DNA of 64,000 bases, taken from Pandoraea sp. PE-S2T-3. Its GTDB lineage: Bacteria; Pseudomonadota; Gammaproteobacteria; Burkholderiales; Burkholderiaceae. The DNA lies in NCBI RefSeq assembly GCF_002179965.1, contig NZ_NGUQ01000033.1, forward strand, positions 186,001 through 250,000, given 5' to 3'. Position 1 is the stretch's first letter, and each line of letters opens with the position of its first letter. Made by a program: the position numbers and the translations under genes. This document shows positions 9,186 to 18,157 of the stretch, one piece after another. A model generated the notes under the pieces. The model saw only the letters and a list, made by a program, of their open reading frames with translations. It ran no database searches and was not told the DNA's origin.

Positions 9186-9614
9186 ATGGCAATGACCATG
9201 CCATCGGGCGCTGACGAAAACGGCGACATCATGGTGGAGATCAACACGACGCCGCTCATCGACGTCATGTTGGTGCTGCTGATCATGCTGATTCTCACCA
9301 TCCCGATTCAGACGCATGCCGTGAAACTCGACATGCCCACCCCTTCCAATGCCTCACCGCCGACGCCTCCGCTCGTCGTGCAAGTCGACGTCGATGCGAG
9401 CGGAGTCGTGGCATGGAACGGCTTGCCGCTTAGCGACCGCGCGCAATTGGAGACCCACCTTGCCGAAGCCGCATCGTCCACACCGCCAACTGAGCTTCAC
9501 CTTCGCGCCGACGCGACGGCACCCTATCGGTCGGTCGCCATGGTCATGGCGTCGGCGCAGCGGCTAGGGGTGACGCGCATCGGGCTGGTTGGCAACGAGC
9601 GCTTCGCGCAATGA
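9186..9614 (+). CDS. exbD: ExbD/TolR-family protein, second copy
   Basis: A 142-residue paralogue of the preceding gene, with the same EINTTPLIDVMLVLLIMLIL membrane helix and conserved Asp. CAGGAGA precedes the ATG by the usual distance. Two ExbD proteins per ExbB are common in systems dedicated to particular receptors. The periplasmic parts differ (here PTPSNASPPTPP after the helix), so the two may be different subunits and not a simple duplication. Confidence 0.92.
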   Translation: MAMTMPSGADENGDIMVEINTTPLIDVMLVLLIMLILTIPIQTHAVKLDMPTPSNASPPTPPLVVQVDVDASGVVAWNGLPLSDRAQLETHLAEAASSTPPTELHLRADATAPYRSVAMVMASAQRLGVTRIGLVGNERFAQ

Positions 9615-9632
9615 CATCACGTCGGAGCGCCG

Positions 9633-11024
9633 ATGTCCTCACGCGCTGACGCACTCAATACTGGACTTCAAATGTTCGATTCGAATACCGAAAGGCCGCG
9701 GTATGCACCAACGTCAAGCCGCGAGCGATATGCGGGGATCGGGGCGTGGCTCGGACTTCTCGCCCTCGTCCTCGTGACGTTTTTCGCCAACGTCGATCGC
9801 CAGATGCTGGTGCTATTGGCCGAACTCATTCGCACCGAGTTCGGCCTCGCCGATATTCAGGTGGGGCTTTTGCAAGGCGCTGGCATTGCGCTATTTGCAG
9901 GTGCGGCAGCCATTCCGATCGGATGGCTCGCAGACCGCGTGGATCGTCGTGCCGTGCTGGTACTCTGCATCCTGCTCTGGAGCGCCGCGACCGCCGCCTG
10001 CGGTTTCGCGACCGGATTCTGGACGCTCTTCATCGCATCGATCGGCCTGGGCATCGGCGAAGCAGGCCTCATGCCTATCATCTACGGCTTGCTCCCCGAC
10101 CTGTTTCCGGCGCGCCAGCGCATCCTCGCCAACTCGGTCTTCGCACTGGTCAATCTTCTCAGCGCGGGCGCGGGCATGGCACTGGGCGGGTTACTCATCC
10201 AGGGGATCGACACCATGCATGGCGTATTGCCCTTCGGTCTGGGAAACGCGTCCACGTGGCGGATTGCATTCTTTGCCGTCGCGATCCCCGCGCCTCTGCT
10301 GGTATTGATTGTCGCGATGATCCGGCCCGGCTATGCCCATTCGGACACTCAGCGCTCGACCGGCAACGTGCCGGTGCCTGGGCTCGCCGCGGGTGAATAC
10401 TTTCGCCGGGAGATGCCGATGATGATTCGCTTTTTCGGTGCCATCGCGCTGATCAACATGGCCTTTGCCGGTATCACCACCTGGATGCCGGTCGTCGCCG
10501 TCCGCTTCTTTGGTGCAACGCCTGCGACGGCCGGTGCCGGACTGGGCAGCGCGGCGATGACAGGTAGCGTCTTCGGATGCGCGCTCGGTTGGCTGCTCGC
10601 TCGCCGCCTGAGTTCGCGACTCGGCGTGCTCGCCCCGCTACGCGTATGTGAGTGGGGGGCCCTGGGGGCATGCGTCGTCAGCCTCGGGTATCTGATCGCA
10701 CCATCCGTGTCCTATGTCTACGTCCTGTTCGGCGCTCAATTCATGTGCGTCGTGGCAGGCATGATCATGTTTCCGGGACTGATGCAGAGCATTTGCCCGC
10801 CTTATCTAAGGTCGAGAGTGGCGGCCATCGGTGTGCTGACGACGGTGCTGATGCAGTCCGGCAGTCCTGTGGCCATTGGCCTGATGTCGGATCACTTGCA
10901 TCGCACCGAGTCCGGTCTCATATGGGCCATCGTTGCCGTGGCGTTGCCCGGATTCATCGTGGCCTGCCTCCTAATGCGCGGTGCGGCCAATGCCGTACGT
11001 CTTGCCATCGAACGCTACGCCTGA
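9633..11024 (+). CDS. Major facilitator superfamily transporter
   Basis: A 463-residue MFS carrier with about 12 membrane helices. The family loop between helices 2 and 3 reads GWLADRVDRRAVL. The early DRQMLVLLAELIRTEFGL region resembles the Spinster-like and anion-cation symporter branches. It lies 18 nt after exbD and 6 nt before the dipeptide epimerase, so it belongs to the same operon. In this context it probably carries peptides or amino acids released in the periplasm across the inner membrane. Start ATG has GGAG 6 nt upstream. Confidence 0.85.
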   Translation: MSSRADALNTGLQMFDSNTERPRYAPTSSRERYAGIGAWLGLLALVLVTFFANVDRQMLVLLAELIRTEFGLADIQVGLLQGAGIALFAGAAAIPIGWLADRVDRRAVLVLCILLWSAATAACGFATGFWTLFIASIGLGIGEAGLMPIIYGLLPDLFPARQRILANSVFALVNLLSAGAGMALGGLLIQGIDTMHGVLPFGLGNASTWRIAFFAVAIPAPLLVLIVAMIRPGYAHSDTQRSTGNVPVPGLAAGEYFRREMPMMIRFFGAIALINMAFAGITTWMPVVAVRFFGATPATAGAGLGSAAMTGSVFGCALGWLLARRLSSRLGVLAPLRVCEWGALGACVVSLGYLIAPSVSYVYVLFGAQFMCVVAGMIMFPGLMQSICPPYLRSRVAAIGVLTTVLMQSGSPVAIGLMSDHLHRTESGLIWAIVAVALPGFIVACLLMRGAANAVRLAIERYA

Positions 11025-11030
11025 GCGCCA

Positions 11031-12047
11031 ATGACCATTCCCTGCAAGCTTTCCGTTCGTATCGAACAGTGGCCGCTGGCCACCCCCTTTCACATCTCGG
11101 GCCACACGGTCGACGCGGCCCGCGTCCTGGTTGTCTCGTTGCGATCCGGGCAACACAGAGGCCGAGGAGAGGCCGCTGGCGTCTACTACCGTGGAGAAAC
11201 GCCTGAGGGCATGGCCGAGCAGATTGCCGCCGTACGCCCCCTGATCGAGCGAGGCATTTCCCGCGAGGCCCTCATCGGGTTGCTGCCTGCCGGCGGTGCG
11301 AGAAACGCCCTCGACGCGGCGCTATGGTCATTGGCCGCTCAGCGCTGTGGCATGACGGTCGCACGACTGGCCGGACGCGCCCGGCTGCGCCCACTACGGA
11401 CGTCATTCACCGTCGGTGTTGATGCCGCTCCCGCCATGGCCGAGGCGGCGCGTGGCTTCGAGGGCGCCGTTGCGTTGAAGATCAAGCTCGACGGCAGCGC
11501 AACCGACGTAGATCGACTTGTCGCGATTCGCGCGGCTTGCCCTGGCGCTGCGCTTTCCGTCGACGCTAATCAAGGGTGGACGCAAGAACACATGGTTCGG
11601 ATGCTGCCGGTCATGCAGCACGTTGGCGTCGACCTGCTCGAACAACCCCTGCCGACAGGCGAGGATGAGTGCCTTGAATCCATGCGATATCCGATCCGCC
11701 TGGCGGCAGACGAATCGTTTCAGGATCTGGACGATCTCGCCACGGTCGCCCGCCGGTACGACGTCGTCAACGTCAAGCTCGATAAGTGCGGCGGCCTCAC
11801 ACGTGCACTCTCGCTGGTCGCGCCGATTCGAGAGCTCGGACTGTCGGTCATGGTCGGATGTATGCCCTGCACATCGCTGGGTGTGGCCCCGGCCTACATT
11901 CTGGGGCAGCAGTGCGACCGGGTAGACCTCGACGGGCCCTGCTTCCTGGCTGAGGATCGCGCGCCCTCGTTCCAATACCTGAACGGTTATCTGCAAGGCC
12001 CCGAGAGCGTCTGGGGTCGCGATGACGCCCCGTATGAAATGCATTGA
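11031..12047 (+). CDS. Dipeptide epimerase, enolase superfamily
   Basis: A 338-residue member of the muconate-lactonising / L-Ala-D/L-Glu epimerase subgroup. Expected catalytic positions are present: K150-x-K152 (ALKIKL), metal ligands D178 (SVDAN), E204 (LLEQP) and D227 (AADES), and the second base in NVKLDK (K249 or K252). Such enzymes interconvert the stereochemistry of the second residue in dipeptides such as L-Ala-D-Glu. It lies between the MFS carrier and a D-aminopeptidase-like gene, which supports a role in processing D-containing dipeptides in the cytoplasm. Exact dipeptide specificity cannot be inferred. Confidence 0.85.
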   Translation: MTIPCKLSVRIEQWPLATPFHISGHTVDAARVLVVSLRSGQHRGRGEAAGVYYRGETPEGMAEQIAAVRPLIERGISREALIGLLPAGGARNALDAALWSLAAQRCGMTVARLAGRARLRPLRTSFTVGVDAAPAMAEAARGFEGAVALKIKLDGSATDVDRLVAIRAACPGAALSVDANQGWTQEHMVRMLPVMQHVGVDLLEQPLPTGEDECLESMRYPIRLAADESFQDLDDLATVARRYDVVNVKLDKCGGLTRALSLVAPIRELGLSVMVGCMPCTSLGVAPAYILGQQCDRVDLDGPCFLAEDRAPSFQYLNGYLQGPESVWGRDDAPYEMH

Positions 12048-12062
12048 TCCAGGAGGATGGCC

Positions 12063-13745
12063 GTGTCGGCACAGGAACAATTTGACGGTACCGCTCTGAA
12101 GGCGCTGTTTGATCCGTTCAACCGAAGCGATTCACCGGGCGTCGTCGCCGCCGCCGCCATTGACGGCGAGGTCGTATTGCGCGAGGCCTTCGGTATGGCG
12201 GACGTTGGACTGGGACTGGGTTTGAATGTGCGGACCCTGCTGCGTATCGGATCGACGAGCAAGCACATGACTTGCCTCGCGGCCTTGCTGCTCCGGGAAG
12301 CGAAAGCGCTGGATATCGATGTGCCGGTACGCCGCTATTTGCCGGAACTGACCGGGGTCGCCGGCGACGCGACATTACGCGCGTTCATGTTCCACACAAG
12401 TGGCCAACGGTGCGCGCTCGACGTATCGCTCCTTACTAACGGGTTGGCGGTGCCGCAGACCGGCTACCTGCTCGACATCATGCGCCGGCAAACTAGTGTC
12501 AACTTTCCCACGGGCGAGCGGATGATGTATTGCAACGGCGGATATCACCTGATTTCGCTGGCCATCGAGCGTGTCAGCGCACAACCTCTTGCGGCGTTTC
12601 TCGCCGCCGAAGTCTTTGACCCATTGGGCATGAACGATACGTTTCTCCTGCCCGACGACTATCGAATCCACGGCCATATGGCCGCCTGCCATGTCCAAAA
12701 CGGCGAGGGTACTTACGATCGGGGGATATTTCCTTCGCGAGAAATTCTCGGTGAAGGCGGTGTCGTCTCGTGCGTGGACGACATGCTGAAATGGTGTTCG
12801 CATTTGCGTGGCGAAAAACGCATAGGAAATCCCGACACATGGGACCTGATGTTCTCTTCGCCCATCTTCTCCAGTGGTCTACGCAGCGATTACATGATGG
12901 GCTTAAGGCGCTCGCAATATCGCGGATGCGAACTGATCCAGCATGCGGGCGGTGTCGTGGGCGGATCGTGCCAGATGCTCTGCGTCCCCGAGCACGGCAT
13001 CGATATCGTGTTGCTTGGCAATGGGGCAATCCCGGCGCCGGCCGCGTTTTCGCTTCGCATGCTCGACATTCTGTTGGCGACCCCGATGAAGTGCTACGCC
13101 GTTCCAACGCCCGCCAGCACCGGCCGCTGGCCCGGACGCGCGGGGACCTATCGCGAGGTGAACAACGACATGGTGTACGACATCGCCGATCGCGCCGGAG
13201 ACATGACGCTTAGCGGGCCGCTTGAACCGAGCAACCCAATGCTCTATCCGTACGATCGCGCCGAAACTGGCACGTGCGAGTTTTCCTTGGAATCGAGTGG
13301 CGACGGCACCTTTCTGCTTCAGTGGGGAAGCGCCGTCAATCCGGATGATGCCGAGGCTTTGCGCATCTCTCATTGCGGCCACGCGGCAATCTATCGGCGC
13401 GTCGAGGTATCGGCGTCGGTAAGCGTCGAAGTTATCGATTCGCTAAGTGGCGCCTATGCGAGCGAAGAAGCCGATGCTCGCGCTACGCTGCGCCCTTCGG
13501 TATTGGGAGATGAATCGCGTGACGACGGTTGCGCGATTATGTCGCTCGAGATAGTGGGACGCGCGGGCGAATGCCACTACGACATCTTTCCAGTCGACGT
13601 CGATCTTTTTCGCTTCTCGCCCCGCGCCCCGAATGCCGTCAGAACGGGAACGCTTTCCATCGTGAGGCACCCCGGCACGGGACGTGTCGAGGGATTTTCC
13701 GTCAACACCAACCGCACTCGAAACCTTCGATTTGCCAAGTCTTGA
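12063..13745 (+). CDS. Serine hydrolase, D-aminopeptidase-like (family S12), copy 1
   Basis: A 560-residue class C beta-lactamase-like hydrolase. Motifs: S64-T-S-K67 (nucleophile and base), Y156-C-N158 and H294-A-G296. Their spacing closely follows what I recall for Ochrobactrum D-aminopeptidase (Ser62, Lys65, Tyr153, His287), and the extra C-terminal 230 residues would match that enzyme's two beta-barrel domains. An ATG at 12057 abuts the ribosome site AGGAGG (12051-12056), so the GTG at 12063, six bases further, is the likelier start. No signal peptide is present, so it is cytoplasmic. It is the last gene of the tonB operon and converges with its paralogue. D-stereospecific N-terminal peptidase activity is inferred. 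Confidence 0.82.
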   Translation: MSAQEQFDGTALKALFDPFNRSDSPGVVAAAAIDGEVVLREAFGMADVGLGLGLNVRTLLRIGSTSKHMTCLAALLLREAKALDIDVPVRRYLPELTGVAGDATLRAFMFHTSGQRCALDVSLLTNGLAVPQTGYLLDIMRRQTSVNFPTGERMMYCNGGYHLISLAIERVSAQPLAAFLAAEVFDPLGMNDTFLLPDDYRIHGHMAACHVQNGEGTYDRGIFPSREILGEGGVVSCVDDMLKWCSHLRGEKRIGNPDTWDLMFSSPIFSSGLRSDYMMGLRRSQYRGCELIQHAGGVVGGSCQMLCVPEHGIDIVLLGNGAIPAPAAFSLRMLDILLATPMKCYAVPTPASTGRWPGRAGTYREVNNDMVYDIADRAGDMTLSGPLEPSNPMLYPYDRAETGTCEFSLESSGDGTFLLQWGSAVNPDDAEALRISHCGHAAIYRRVEVSASVSVEVIDSLSGAYASEEADARATLRPSVLGDESRDDGCAIMSLEIVGRAGECHYDIFPVDVDLFRFSPRAPNAVRTGTLSIVRHPGTGRVEGFSVNTNRTRNLRFAKS

Positions 13746-13780
13746 GCGGACACGGCAGATACCGCAGAGCGCATCGCAGA

Positions 13781-13819
13781 GGTGGGAACTGACGTTCACA
13801 GTTGTTCTCAGTTCCCACC
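13781..13819. terminator. Strong hairpin between convergent hydrolase genes
   Basis: A perfect 12-bp stem, GGTGGGAACTGA (13781-13792) with TCAGTTCCCACC (13808-13819), closes a 15-nt loop. It sits in the 95-bp gap between two convergent genes and can end transcription from either side. There is no T-run, so it may act by folding alone or with Rho. Confidence 0.6.
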
Positions 13820-13840
13820 GCCCCCCACCGTCCCCCAACG

Positions 13841-15475
13841 TCAGTCAATACGAGAGAACGCCAGCCCCCGCGTGCGGGATGTGGAGAGCGAAAAGCGGAT
13901 GGCCTTGTCTGCGCTGCGCTCCACCCGTGCCGTGCCCGTCGAGAGTGCCGAAGCATCGGCAGGCGCAAAGGTCCAGACATCGCGGGTTATCGCACTCAGG
14001 CGATAGCGCACACTTCCCGTAGCGCCGCGAATGGCCAGCGTCAACATCCCGTCCTCGATTGAGACGACGGCGTGGGCGTCGGCATCGTGGCTAAAGTATC
14101 GACCACAGATTCCGTCCATTTCCAACGCCTCATCCGGCAGGACAATGTCGTATCGGCGCAGAGTCACGGCATGCCCGCTCTCGATGACATCGATGGCCGA
14201 AACGTCGCCTGCCGGCGTACGCGCATGCGGCACCACACGAGTCTGCGCACCCGCACCATCGTCGATCCGGTATCCGAGCTCAGCCGCGATGAGTGGTTGC
14301 GGAAGGTGTGTCTGATTATGTGTCGTTGCGTACCAACCGTCGTCCCGCTCGATGATTTCCACCCACTGAAGCGGGTCGACGGAAAGATATTTCCCGCGCA
14401 AACCGGGATTGTCCGACGTCTGTGCCGGCCCTTGCCGCGGCGGACCGAGGACGTCATCGCCAAGGACGATATCGACAATCTCGGTCGCCAGCGCGACGGG
14501 ATCGACTGGGGCGCCGTTGCTCATCAGCACAATATCCAGAGCATGTGAGGGAACCGTCAACATCTGACTGCATCCACCAAAAACGCCGCCCGCATGATGA
14601 ATGGTTTCGACGTTACGATATCGGGTGCGTATCAGGCCCAGCGCGTAGACACCGAGTTCTCCGCTCGAATACCGAGGCATCGTCAGCATTTCACGCCACG
14701 TCTCGGGACTACCCAGCTCGGTGGGATGACGAAGATGTCCGGCCCACTTCAACATATCGTCGATCGTGGAAACGATACCGCCCTCCCCCAGTACATCGAC
14801 ACTCGGAAACAGTCCGCGCAAATACCCGCCATCGCCGTCAGGAACATGCTGTGTGGCCATGCGTGGCCGGATCCGCAAATCGTCACTGACGGATTCCGTG
14901 TCGTTCATGCCCATCACGCGGAAAATCCGCTGCTTGAGAAACCGTTCGAACGACATGCCGCTGACGCGCGCAATGACCTGCGACAGGAGGTGATATCCCC
15001 CGTTGCAATAGATCATGCGCTCGCCCGGCGGGAAATTGACATCCTGCTGACGAAGCTCGATCGCCAGCGGTACACCCGGCCCGATCGTGGCAACGCCTTG
15101 CGTCATCACTGACAAGTCCAGATAGCATCGATAGCCACCGGTATGCGTCATCAACTGCCGCAGCGTTGGCGCCCCCTTCAATTCCGGCAATTCGGGAATA
15201 TAAGTGCGCACGCCCGCGTCGATATCCAGTTTGCCGTCCTCTGCGAGCAGCAAGGCCGCAAGACACGTGAAATGTTTGCTGGTCGACCCGATCCGCATGC
15301 GGGTCGCCGAAGTGTTCGCGACGCTGTGTTCGAGGCTCGTCATGCCAAAACCCTTGCGGTACAGTGCCCGCCCTTCATGGGCAACACCGACCACGAGCCC
15401 CGGCGCGTCGCCTCGGTTGAACTTCGCCAGATGGGCATCAAGGCGAGCGTGCAGGTCTTTCTGCTGCAAAGTCAT
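13841..15475 (-). CDS. Serine hydrolase, D-aminopeptidase-like (family S12), copy 2
   Basis: A 544-residue paralogue of the convergent gene at 12063-13745. Catalytic motifs fall at exactly the same residue numbers: S64-T-S-K67 and Y156-C-N158; the HHAGG motif follows. An upstream in-frame ATG at 15499 lacks a ribosome site, while GGAG lies 7 nt before the ATG at 15475, giving the start MTLQQKD. No signal peptide. It is 29 nt downstream of the TonB-dependent receptor and probably co-transcribed with it. Two diverged copies facing each other suggest different substrate preferences or one copy per operon. Function as a D-aminopeptidase or oligopeptidase is inferred from family and context. Confidence 0.82.
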   Translation of the reverse strand: MTLQQKDLHARLDAHLAKFNRGDAPGLVVGVAHEGRALYRKGFGMTSLEHSVANTSATRMRIGSTSKHFTCLAALLLAEDGKLDIDAGVRTYIPELPELKGAPTLRQLMTHTGGYRCYLDLSVMTQGVATIGPGVPLAIELRQQDVNFPPGERMIYCNGGYHLLSQVIARVSGMSFERFLKQRIFRVMGMNDTESVSDDLRIRPRMATQHVPDGDGGYLRGLFPSVDVLGEGGIVSTIDDMLKWAGHLRHPTELGSPETWREMLTMPRYSSGELGVYALGLIRTRYRNVETIHHAGGVFGGCSQMLTVPSHALDIVLMSNGAPVDPVALATEIVDIVLGDDVLGPPRQGPAQTSDNPGLRGKYLSVDPLQWVEIIERDDGWYATTHNQTHLPQPLIAAELGYRIDDGAGAQTRVVPHARTPAGDVSAIDVIESGHAVTLRRYDIVLPDEALEMDGICGRYFSHDADAHAVVSIEDGMLTLAIRGATGSVRYRLSAITRDVWTFAPADASALSTGTARVERSADKAIRFSLSTSRTRGLAFSRID

Positions 15476-15504
15476 TGAGAGTCTCCGGTATTCGGTCATG
15501 GGAT

Positions 15505-17871
15505 TCAGAACGGCACGGTGAGCACAGCGCCGATAGTGCGCGGCTGTGCCACGCTGACCAGCGCCGGCCCGCCGAGTGGCATCAGTGCGGTGCCTGCGGC
15601 CAGGAGCGCGCGGCGGTCAAACAGATTGCGCACGTAGAAGTTCAGACTGGCGCGGCCGAAGTCGATGCCCGCCTGAAGGTCGGTCACGGCATAACCCGGC
15701 AGCGGGTAATCCGGCCGGCCGCTGCTGCCGCTAAATCCAGAGTGGCGACGGCCGACGAATCGTTCGCTAAAGCCGACGTACGAGGCGTACGTCCCGAGCG
15801 AGAAGTGGTAGGTCCCGGTCAGCGTGGCCGAGAACTTCGCCGAGTTCGGCAGCGGGTCGCCCGATTGCGTCCCAGTTGCGGCGTTGCCTTGCGTCAGCTT
15901 GGCGTCGATGTAGGAAAAGCCCAGGCCAAAGCTCCAATGCCGATCAGGGCGGAAGCTGCTCGCCAGCTCAAACCCTTTAACGCGTGCATTACCCGCGTTG
16001 AGCACCTGATTGACGCCGTCCACAGCACCGAGCTGCTGAATGTTTTTCCACTCGATGTCGTAAACCGTGGCTGAAAACGAGAGACGTTTGTCGAACAAGT
16101 CGGCCTTGTAGCCTGCCTCGTAGGTCCAAAGCGTATCGGGCTGAAACGTTGGATTGCCATTGCCGGGAAGCCCTGTGATCGGGCTGATGAGCTGTGCGTT
16201 CGGCCCACCGGGACGATAGCCGCTGGCCGCGCGAACGTACACGTTGCTGTTATCGGTTAACCCATAGCTGGCCGTCAGCATGTAGGTCTTACTGGTGTCG
16301 GACGACGGCGACGAAGTCGATTGCGGCGGGCCACCCAGAAGCCCCGACGTGGTTTGATCGTAATTCTGCTGGTTGTGGGCAATTCTGACGCCACCCGTGA
16401 GTGCCAGACGTGGCGTCACGTGGTACGTCAAATCGCCATACGCCGCGTATTCGGTGTAGGTACTCGGTGCCACCAGCCCAGAGAGGGTGGCCTGCGTCCC
16501 GTTGGGGAATCCCGCGAGAATGCCTTGATCCGATTCACTTCGTTCTCGGGTAAAGAAGAGCCCGCCTAACCATTCGAGGCGTTGGTTCGCCGCCGATGTC
16601 AGACGAAACTCTTGCGTCACCTTGTTCGTTTTCGCAAAGTTTGCCGCGACGACCGAGTTCAAATTGAGCCCTTGCGCAGCGAGCGCCGGCACGTAGACCA
16701 TCGACAGATCCTGAGGCTGGTCTGTCTTGACCGATTGATACGACGTGATCGAGTTCAGGCGTGCCCAGCCGAAGTCGTACTCCAGACCGAGCGAGTAGAG
16801 CTGAACGTTTTGATGGAACGGTTCCGGGGCAAAAACGCGCGTTGTCAGGTCGCCATCGACAGGCTGGCCACTCTTGTCGTAGGCAACGTAATTGGGCGCG
16901 TTGCGATTGATGTTTTGCGTGATCGCGCTCAGACGCACCGTGAATTGACTCGTGGGTGTCAACAGCAAAGACGCGCGCGCGCCGTACGTATCACCTCTGT
17001 CGATGCGGCTCCCCGCCTGCGGGCCAACGGCGTCGATGTAACCGGCATCATGCTGGCTAAACGCCGACACACGCACGGCGGCTACGTCGTTCTTGATTGG
17101 AATATTCAGGACCGCGCTGGCCGTATTGCCAATGCCGCCGTGCTTCGTCGACGACATGCCAAGGCTCGCCTGCCCGGAGAATTCGTTGGTATCCGGCTCG
17201 TTCGTAACGTACTTCAACAACCCGCCCATCGCCCCTGCGCCGTAGAGCGTGCCCTGCGGCCCGCGCAGCACTTCGATGTGATTCAGATCCAGCAGGCTCA
17301 TGTCCAGCGCGAACGAGGCGCCTTGCGAGAAGAGCGTGCTCCCCCCGAAGGCGACATCATCGACGTAGACACCCACGGTGGGACCGGTTTGTTCACCGGT
17401 CGTCACGCCGCGCATGCTGATCTGTCCGGCACCGCTTCCGCCTTGTGTGTTGAGATCCACCCCTGGTTCGCCCGCCAGAAAATCGGACATCGTCTTCGCG
17501 CCACTCTTCTGCAACTCGTCCGCCGAAATGACGTTGATCTGCATCGGCACTTCGCGCGCGGGTTCGCGACGACGCGTGGCGGTCACCACCACGGTGTTGA
17601 GTGTCGCGCCGTCTTTCGCCGACGCTGCGGTCTTGGTTTCTGCGCTTTCTGCGGTATTGCCCGGACTTGCGTTGGTCTGCGGTGCCGGGTTAGCGCTCTC
17701 CGCGTCGGCACTCACCGCCGACGCCGCACCGGGCAGTGCTACGGTTTGCGCATGTCCAAAGGCCGTCGCCAGCCCCAGCAGCGAACCGACCAACCAGGTG
17801 CCTCCGCGCGGACGCAGCCTGAATCGGTGCAAAGTGACTGCGGTATGCCTGCGATGTTGTCTGATTGCCAC
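15505..17871 (-). CDS. TonB-dependent outer-membrane receptor
   Basis: A 788-residue receptor. A basic N-terminus and hydrophobic stretch (GSLLGLATAFGHAQ) form the signal peptide. A likely TonB box (TVVVTA) precedes the plug domain (about 110-220), which contains VEVLRGPQGTLYGAGAMGG-like sequence. A 22-strand barrel region ends in the typical terminal Phe. The start is GTG, supported by GGAGGAGA five bases upstream. The barrel resembles FecA/FyuA-like receptors, but there is no N-terminal STN signalling domain. The adjacent peptidase, tonB/exb genes and kinase suggest uptake of a peptide and not necessarily a siderophore. It is divergent from the sensor kinase and shares elements E1/E2 with the tonB promoter region. 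Confidence 0.92.
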   Translation of the reverse strand: MAIRQHRRHTAVTLHRFRLRPRGGTWLVGSLLGLATAFGHAQTVALPGAASAVSADAESANPAPQTNASPGNTAESAETKTAASAKDGATLNTVVVTATRRREPAREVPMQINVISADELQKSGAKTMSDFLAGEPGVDLNTQGGSGAGQISMRGVTTGEQTGPTVGVYVDDVAFGGSTLFSQGASFALDMSLLDLNHIEVLRGPQGTLYGAGAMGGLLKYVTNEPDTNEFSGQASLGMSSTKHGGIGNTASAVLNIPIKNDVAAVRVSAFSQHDAGYIDAVGPQAGSRIDRGDTYGARASLLLTPTSQFTVRLSAITQNINRNAPNYVAYDKSGQPVDGDLTTRVFAPEPFHQNVQLYSLGLEYDFGWARLNSITSYQSVKTDQPQDLSMVYVPALAAQGLNLNSVVAANFAKTNKVTQEFRLTSAANQRLEWLGGLFFTRERSESDQGILAGFPNGTQATLSGLVAPSTYTEYAAYGDLTYHVTPRLALTGGVRIAHNQQNYDQTTSGLLGGPPQSTSSPSSDTSKTYMLTASYGLTDNSNVYVRAASGYRPGGPNAQLISPITGLPGNGNPTFQPDTLWTYEAGYKADLFDKRLSFSATVYDIEWKNIQQLGAVDGVNQVLNAGNARVKGFELASSFRPDRHWSFGLGFSYIDAKLTQGNAATGTQSGDPLPNSAKFSATLTGTYHFSLGTYASYVGFSERFVGRRHSGFSGSSGRPDYPLPGYAVTDLQAGIDFGRASLNFYVRNLFDRRALLAAGTALMPLGGPALVSVAQPRTIGAVLTVPF

Positions 17872-17994
17872 TGTCGTCTCCTCCGGGATTTCCGCACTTC
17901 GGTCATCACGAATGCCTTCGCGGTTTGGATCGTTTAGCGTTGTGTATCCACGCTGATTCGAGTCTTAGCTCCGGGATAGACGTTATTTGCGCGA

Positions 17995-18038
17995 TATTTC
18001 TGGTTCATGTGGACTTTGTATCGCCCGTGAAACATAGC
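17995..18038 (+). promoter_or_regulatory. Shared 44-bp regulatory element (site E1, copy 2)
   Basis: This is the second copy of the element at 7108-7151, here on the plus strand and pointing to the sensor kinase. It also starts TATTTCTG, contains ACTTTGTATCG and ends ACATAGC. It lies in the gap between the receptor and kinase genes, 124 bp from the receptor start. Confidence 0.7.
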
Positions 18039-18096
18039 CACGTGAACGCGGCTTCCGAATCCACGGGAAGTCGAACGTGAGGTATGCACCGGAGGA

Positions 18097-18114
18097 TGTT
18101 TCCGTCCTGAAACA
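18097..18114. promoter_or_regulatory. Shared palindrome-like operator (site E2, copy 2)
   Basis: TGTTTCCGTCCTGAAACA is a perfect 6-bp inverted repeat (TGTTTC/GAAACA) with a 6-bp spacer. It matches copy 1 in 16 of 18 bases and keeps the same order relative to E1. It argues that translation of the kinase begins after this site. Confidence 0.6.
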
Positions 18115-18157
18115 ATCTGTTGACGAAGCCGCTACATGGGCGCGGGATAATGGCGGC

